A stretch of 64,000 nucleotides of DNA, from contig NZ_CVQP01000007.1 of the NCBI RefSeq assembly GCF_001040705.1, positions 150,570 through 214,569 on the forward strand. The letters are read 5' to 3'. The stretch comes from Rhodococcus sp. RD6.2 (lineage in GTDB: Bacteria; Actinomycetota; Actinomycetes; Mycobacteriales; Mycobacteriaceae). Below the pieces are notes generated by a model. The model had not been told where the DNA came from, did no database searches, and saw nothing but the letters and a program-made list of their open reading frames with translations. Made by a program: the position numbers and the translations under genes. How positions within the stretch are numbered: position 1 is the first letter of the stretch; the number at the start of each line of letters is the position of its first letter. Positions 61,513 through 64,000 of this stretch are shown in pieces.

Positions 61513-61578
61513 CGAGGTTCCCTGATGTCACATCGGGGGTCGTCGTCGTGTGAGCGAATGCGACATCAGGGAACCTCG
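61513..61578. repeat. Inverted repeat element, copy 2
   Basis: A 21-bp inverted repeat (61513-61533 with 61558-61578) with one mismatch, around 24 bases. It matches copy 1 (42308-42364) in the GGTTCCCTRATGTCACAT arm and the inner GGGGGTCG. It lies between the convergent LLM and VOC genes, so it may serve as a bidirectional terminator. Confidence 0.75.
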
Positions 61579-61602
61579 ACTGCGGGGTGTCCGCCGCACC
61601 GG

Positions 61603-62076
61603 TCAGCCGGCGTAGGCCTCCTTCAATGCGTTGATGTCGAGCTTGCGCATCTGCAGCATCGCCTGCACCGCGCGCTGGGCGCCCGCGGGGTCGGGGCCGC
61701 CGAGCACCGACTGCAGTTCGCGCGGCACGATCTGCCACGACAGCCCGAACTTGTCCTTGAGCCACCCGCACTGCGACTCCTCGCCGCCGTCTGCGGTGAG
61801 CGCGGCCCAGTACTCGTCGACCTCTGCCTGATCCGTGCAGTCGACCTGGAACGAGATCGCCTCGGTGAACGCGAACTCCGGACCACCGTTGAGAGCGGTG
61901 AACGTCTGACCGTTCAGGGTGAACTCGACCGTCATCGCGGTGCCCGCGGGCTTCGGCATGCCCTCGCCGTACCGGCTGATCTCGCCGATCGACGAGTCCT
62001 TGAAGACGGACGTGTAGAACTGCGCGGCCTCCTCGGCCTGGGTGTCGAACCACAGGCAGGGTGTGAACTTCTGCAT
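61603..62076 (-). CDS. PhnB-like VOC protein (3-demethylubiquinone methyltransferase-like)
   Basis: A 157-residue single-domain VOC protein of the PhnB/glyoxalase-like group. It opens MQKFTPCLWFDTQAEEAAQFYTSVF and contains GPEFAFTEAISFQVDC, ADGGEESQCGWLKDKFGLSWQIVP and AVQAMLQMRKLDINALKEAY at the end, all typical of this group. Function in these proteins is not settled. ATG at 62076 was chosen as the fold begins there; an upstream frame start at 62112 adds 12 residues. Confidence 0.85.
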   Translation of the reverse strand: MQKFTPCLWFDTQAEEAAQFYTSVFKDSSIGEISRYGEGMPKPAGTAMTVEFTLNGQTFTALNGGPEFAFTEAISFQVDCTDQAEVDEYWAALTADGGEESQCGWLKDKFGLSWQIVPRELQSVLGGPDPAGAQRAVQAMLQMRKLDINALKEAYAG

Positions 62077-62175
62077 GGTGCCAATCCTCTCGGGGACGGA
62101 AGCGGGTGTCACCTGTACAGACCAGGCTGAGCGGCGAAACTCATCGCGTCCACCGGGGCAGAGGAACGGTCGGCC

Positions 62176-62706
62176 TCAGAAGCGGCGGATCTGATTGATC
62201 GGCGGCAGGTCCGACAGCGCCGTCAGCCCGATGGGCACGCCCGCGCCGTACGCGTTGAACACCTGCCCGAAGCCGGCGTAGATCCCGACGTGGTCGTTCG
62301 CGGCGCGGAAGGTGATGATGTCCCCGGGTGCCAACGCCGCGAGCGGAATCGGTGTCCCCGCCCACGCCTGGTCCTGGCTCACGCGAGGTAGTTGGACACC
62401 GGCCTGTCGGAAAGCCCACTGCACCAGGCCGGAGCAGTCCCAGGCGTTCGGGCCCGTCCCGCCCCACAGGTACGGCTTCCCGGTCTGGGTGGTCGCGGCG
62501 GCCAACGCCGTCAATCCGGCCGGGGACGAGATGGGCAGCGGAATGGCGGCGCTGCCCATGCTCACCGAACCGGTCGAACTGCCGGCGCTGCCGACGGCGA
62601 AGGCAGGCGCGGCGGGCAACGTGACGACGCAGACGGTCGCCGCGCCCGCGACGAGGGCGCGTTTCAGGCGTCGTTTGGTCGTGATGATCGAATTCGTGGT
62701 GGTCAC
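62176..62706 (-). CDS. Secreted NlpC/P60 peptidoglycan endopeptidase
   Basis: A 176-residue exported protein. The signal peptide has a basic start (KRRLKRALVAGAATVCVVTLP) and an AxA-type site at about residue 37 (APAFA-V). The NlpC/P60 domain follows: catalytic Cys in NAWDCSGLVQWAF (about 94), His in NDHVGIYAG (about 140). It cuts the D-Glu-to-diamino acid bond of peptidoglycan stem peptides, so it acts outside the membrane in cell wall turnover. A Crp-like site lies about 80 bases upstream. Confidence 0.9.
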   Translation of the reverse strand: MTTTNSIITTKRRLKRALVAGAATVCVVTLPAAPAFAVGSAGSSTGSVSMGSAAIPLPISSPAGLTALAAATTQTGKPYLWGGTGPNAWDCSGLVQWAFRQAGVQLPRVSQDQAWAGTPIPLAALAPGDIITFRAANDHVGIYAGFGQVFNAYGAGVPIGLTALSDLPPINQIRRF

Positions 62707-62781
62707 GGGGTCGCCTCCCGGGAGAGTTCGGTGTCGGTGACGGCAAGGACTGCACTCGGTACATCACGAAGAGACGAAGTT

Positions 62782-62797
62782 GTGTTACACATCACAG
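62782..62797. promoter_or_regulatory. Candidate Crp-family binding site upstream of the NlpC/P60 gene
   Basis: TGTGTTACACATCACA matches the Crp-type pattern at nine of ten defined positions. It lies about 80-90 bases upstream of the NlpC start and also upstream of the divergent DUF202 gene. Crp control of cell-wall hydrolases is known in mycobacteria (rpfA), so this is plausible. Confidence 0.45.
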
Positions 62798-62865
62798 CAT
62801 GTTCCTGATGGTTTCGTGACCCTGGATCGCAGGGGTTGCCCGGATGGTGATGTGAGGATGGGGCA

Positions 62866-63207
62866 GTGTCCGACGCCGACAGCCGTCCCGACGAGCGCTT
62901 CACGCTCGCGAGCGAACGCACTTTCCTCGCCTGGATTCGCACGTCCCTCGGGTTCCTGGCAGGCGGAATTGCCATGGTCCACCTGGTGCCGGACTTCAGT
63001 ACGGGGTGGGTGCGCACCATGCTCGGACTCGCACTCGTCCTGCTCGCCGTCTGTGCGCCGATCGCCGGGCTCCGACGCTGGATGCAGGTCAGGCGCGCAC
63101 TCGAGACCGGTGCGTCCATGCCCCCGGAACGGGACCTCTGGATCTTCGGTGTCGCAGTCGCAGGGATCGCGGCCGTAGCGGCAGTCGCGGTCGTGCTCGG
63201 GGCCTGA
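62866..63207 (+). CDS. DUF202 family membrane protein
   Basis: A 113-residue protein with three membrane segments (about 25-45, 53-72, 92-113) and the DUF202 signature SERTFLAWIRTSLGFLAGGIAMV at the first helix. The function of DUF202 proteins (YidH-like) is not established. The start is GTG 62866. Between it and the next gene (63208-63324) I see only a plausible promoter and RBS region. Confidence 0.85.
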   Translation: MSDADSRPDERFTLASERTFLAWIRTSLGFLAGGIAMVHLVPDFSTGWVRTMLGLALVLLAVCAPIAGLRRWMQVRRALETGASMPPERDLWIFGVAVAGIAAVAAVAVVLGA

Positions 63208-63324
63208 GCCGACGCGGGCGACCCGCCGCTGTTCCCGGCGCCGGTCTGGTTTAGCGTCGCGGGACAGGTGTAAGGGCCGTCACCCACACCACTCACAGGC
63301 AGCACGACCGACCGGAGGATGACA

Positions 63325-64000
63325 GTGGCATTGAAGCTGGGGTACAAGGCGTCGGCGGAGCAGTTCGGTCCGCGTGAGTTGGTGGAGTTGGCGGTGTTGG
63401 CGGAGTCGCGGGGGATGGATTCGGCGACGGTGTCGGATCATTTTCAGCCGTGGCGGCACAACGGTGGTCATGCGCCGTTTTCGTTGGCGTGGATGACGGC
63501 GGTGGGGGAGCGGACGTCGACTCTGCAGTTGGGGACGAGTGTGTTGACGCCGACGTTTCGGTACAACCCGGCGGTGATTGCGCAGGCGTTCGCGACGATG
63601 GGGTGCCTGTATCCGGGGCGGGTGATGCTCGGGGTGGGGACGGGTGAGGCGCTCAACGAGATCGCGACGGGGTATTCGGGTGAGTGGCCGGAGTTCAAGG
63701 AGCGGTTTGCGCGGTTGCGGGAGTCGGTGCGGTTGATGCGGGAGTTGTGGACCGGTGACCGGGTGGATTTCGAGGGGGAGTTCTACAAGACGGTGGGGGC
63801 GTCGATCTATGACGTGCCGGAGGGTGGGATTCCGGTGTACATCGCGGCGGGTGGTCCGGTGGTGGCGCGGTATGCGGGTCGGGCGGGGGATGGGTTCATC
63901 TGTACTTCGGGTAAGGGTATGGATCTGTACACGGAGAAGTTGATGCCTGCGGTGGCGGAGGGTGCGGAGAAGGCGGGCCGTGATGTCGCGGGGATCGACA
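63325..64000 (+). CDS. fgd: F420-dependent glucose-6-phosphate dehydrogenase (3' truncated by window)
   Basis: The first 225 residues of a luciferase-fold enzyme that oxidises glucose-6-phosphate to 6-phosphogluconolactone and reduces coenzyme F420. Near-signature segments: [40 protein letters not shown] (catalytic His and Trp region), [20 protein letters not shown] and [15 protein letters not shown]. The GTG at 63325 is 6 bases after GGAGG (63314-63318), better than ATG 63319, which touches it. Third positions are unusually rich in G and T (TTG, GAT, TTT, CAT), unlike the neighbours. Confidence 0.95.
   Translation, partial: MALKLGYKASAEQFGPRELVELAVLAESRGMDSATVSDHFQPWRHNGGHAPFSLAWMTAVGERTSTLQLGTSVLTPTFRYNPAVIAQAFATMGCLYPGRVMLGVGTGEALNEIATGYSGEWPEFKERFARLRESVRLMRELWTGDRVDFEGEFYKTVGASIYDVPEGGIPVYIAAGGPVVARYAGRAGDGFICTSGKGMDLYTEKLMPAVAEGAEKAGRDVAGID

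Overview
The window is high-GC DNA from a mycolic-acid actinobacterium, most likely Rhodococcus or a close relative. Supporting signs are GTG/TTG starts, 4-bp start/stop overlaps, steroid catabolism genes (KshA, HsaA, HsaC, KstD-like, ketosteroid isomerase), candidate mycofactocin-coupled SDRs and an F420-dependent glucose-6-phosphate dehydrogenase. Some backbone genes recall the Mycobacterium tuberculosis order (purA next to Rv0358/Rv0359-like genes, then rhodanese-metZ, then fgd). The genus is an inference.

0-10 kb: the end of a WYL regulator, a DUF389 membrane protein, a PadR-controlled drug-efflux-type ABC operon behind two TACCGGTA palindromes, a class IV aminotransferase, a methyltransferase facing an HxlR regulator, an alpha/beta hydrolase, an M50 protease with its Rv0358-like partner, and two orphan small genes. 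10-20 kb: purA, a ketosteroid isomerase/KstD-like pair, an MFS exporter, ogt, a MocR regulator behind repeated half-sites, and a PadR regulator with a lipase-type hydrolase.

20-33.5 kb is a steroid-degradation block. A kshA-hsaA-hsaC operon (ring opening and ring A meta-cleavage) sits beside an IclR regulator. Opposite it is a three-SDR operon, followed by a Baeyer-Villiger monooxygenase, an alpha-methylacyl-CoA racemase, a VOC protein, a DUF456 membrane protein, an amidohydrolase and fprA.

33.7-61.6 kb is an organosulfur and methionine region and holds the most interesting biology. Operon A (33.7-42.3 kb) starts with a short leader ORF carrying tandem Cys codons inside a hairpin and overlapping the first gene. 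It combines a sulfonate ABC transporter, rhodanese, metZ, a B12 transporter and a fused PhnP-like hydrolase/CobU protein, which suggests co-expression of sulfur capture, homocysteine synthesis and B12 supply. Operon B (43.3-51.5 kb) and operon C (51.6-61.5 kb) each begin with a near-identical S-box-type (SAM) riboswitch and share an 11-bp promoter element. Operon B encodes an amino-acid ABC transporter, a sarcosine-oxidase-like flavoenzyme, a GNAT acetyltransferase and three luciferase-like monooxygenases. Operon C encodes an oligopeptide-type ABC transporter, three luciferase-like monooxygenases and a DUF1684 protein. In operon C the riboswitch P1 stem overlaps the ribosome binding site of a Cys-containing leader ORF. 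The gene content resembles the Bacillus ytmI operon for S-methylcysteine salvage. Two copies of an inverted repeat lie at the outer borders of the B+C region.

61.6-64 kb: a PhnB-like VOC protein, a secreted NlpC/P60 peptidase with a Crp-like site upstream, a DUF202 membrane protein and the start of fgd, whose codon use differs strikingly from its neighbours. I found no tRNA, rRNA, CRISPR array, insertion sequence or phage gene. No stretch above 300 bases lacks an annotated feature.
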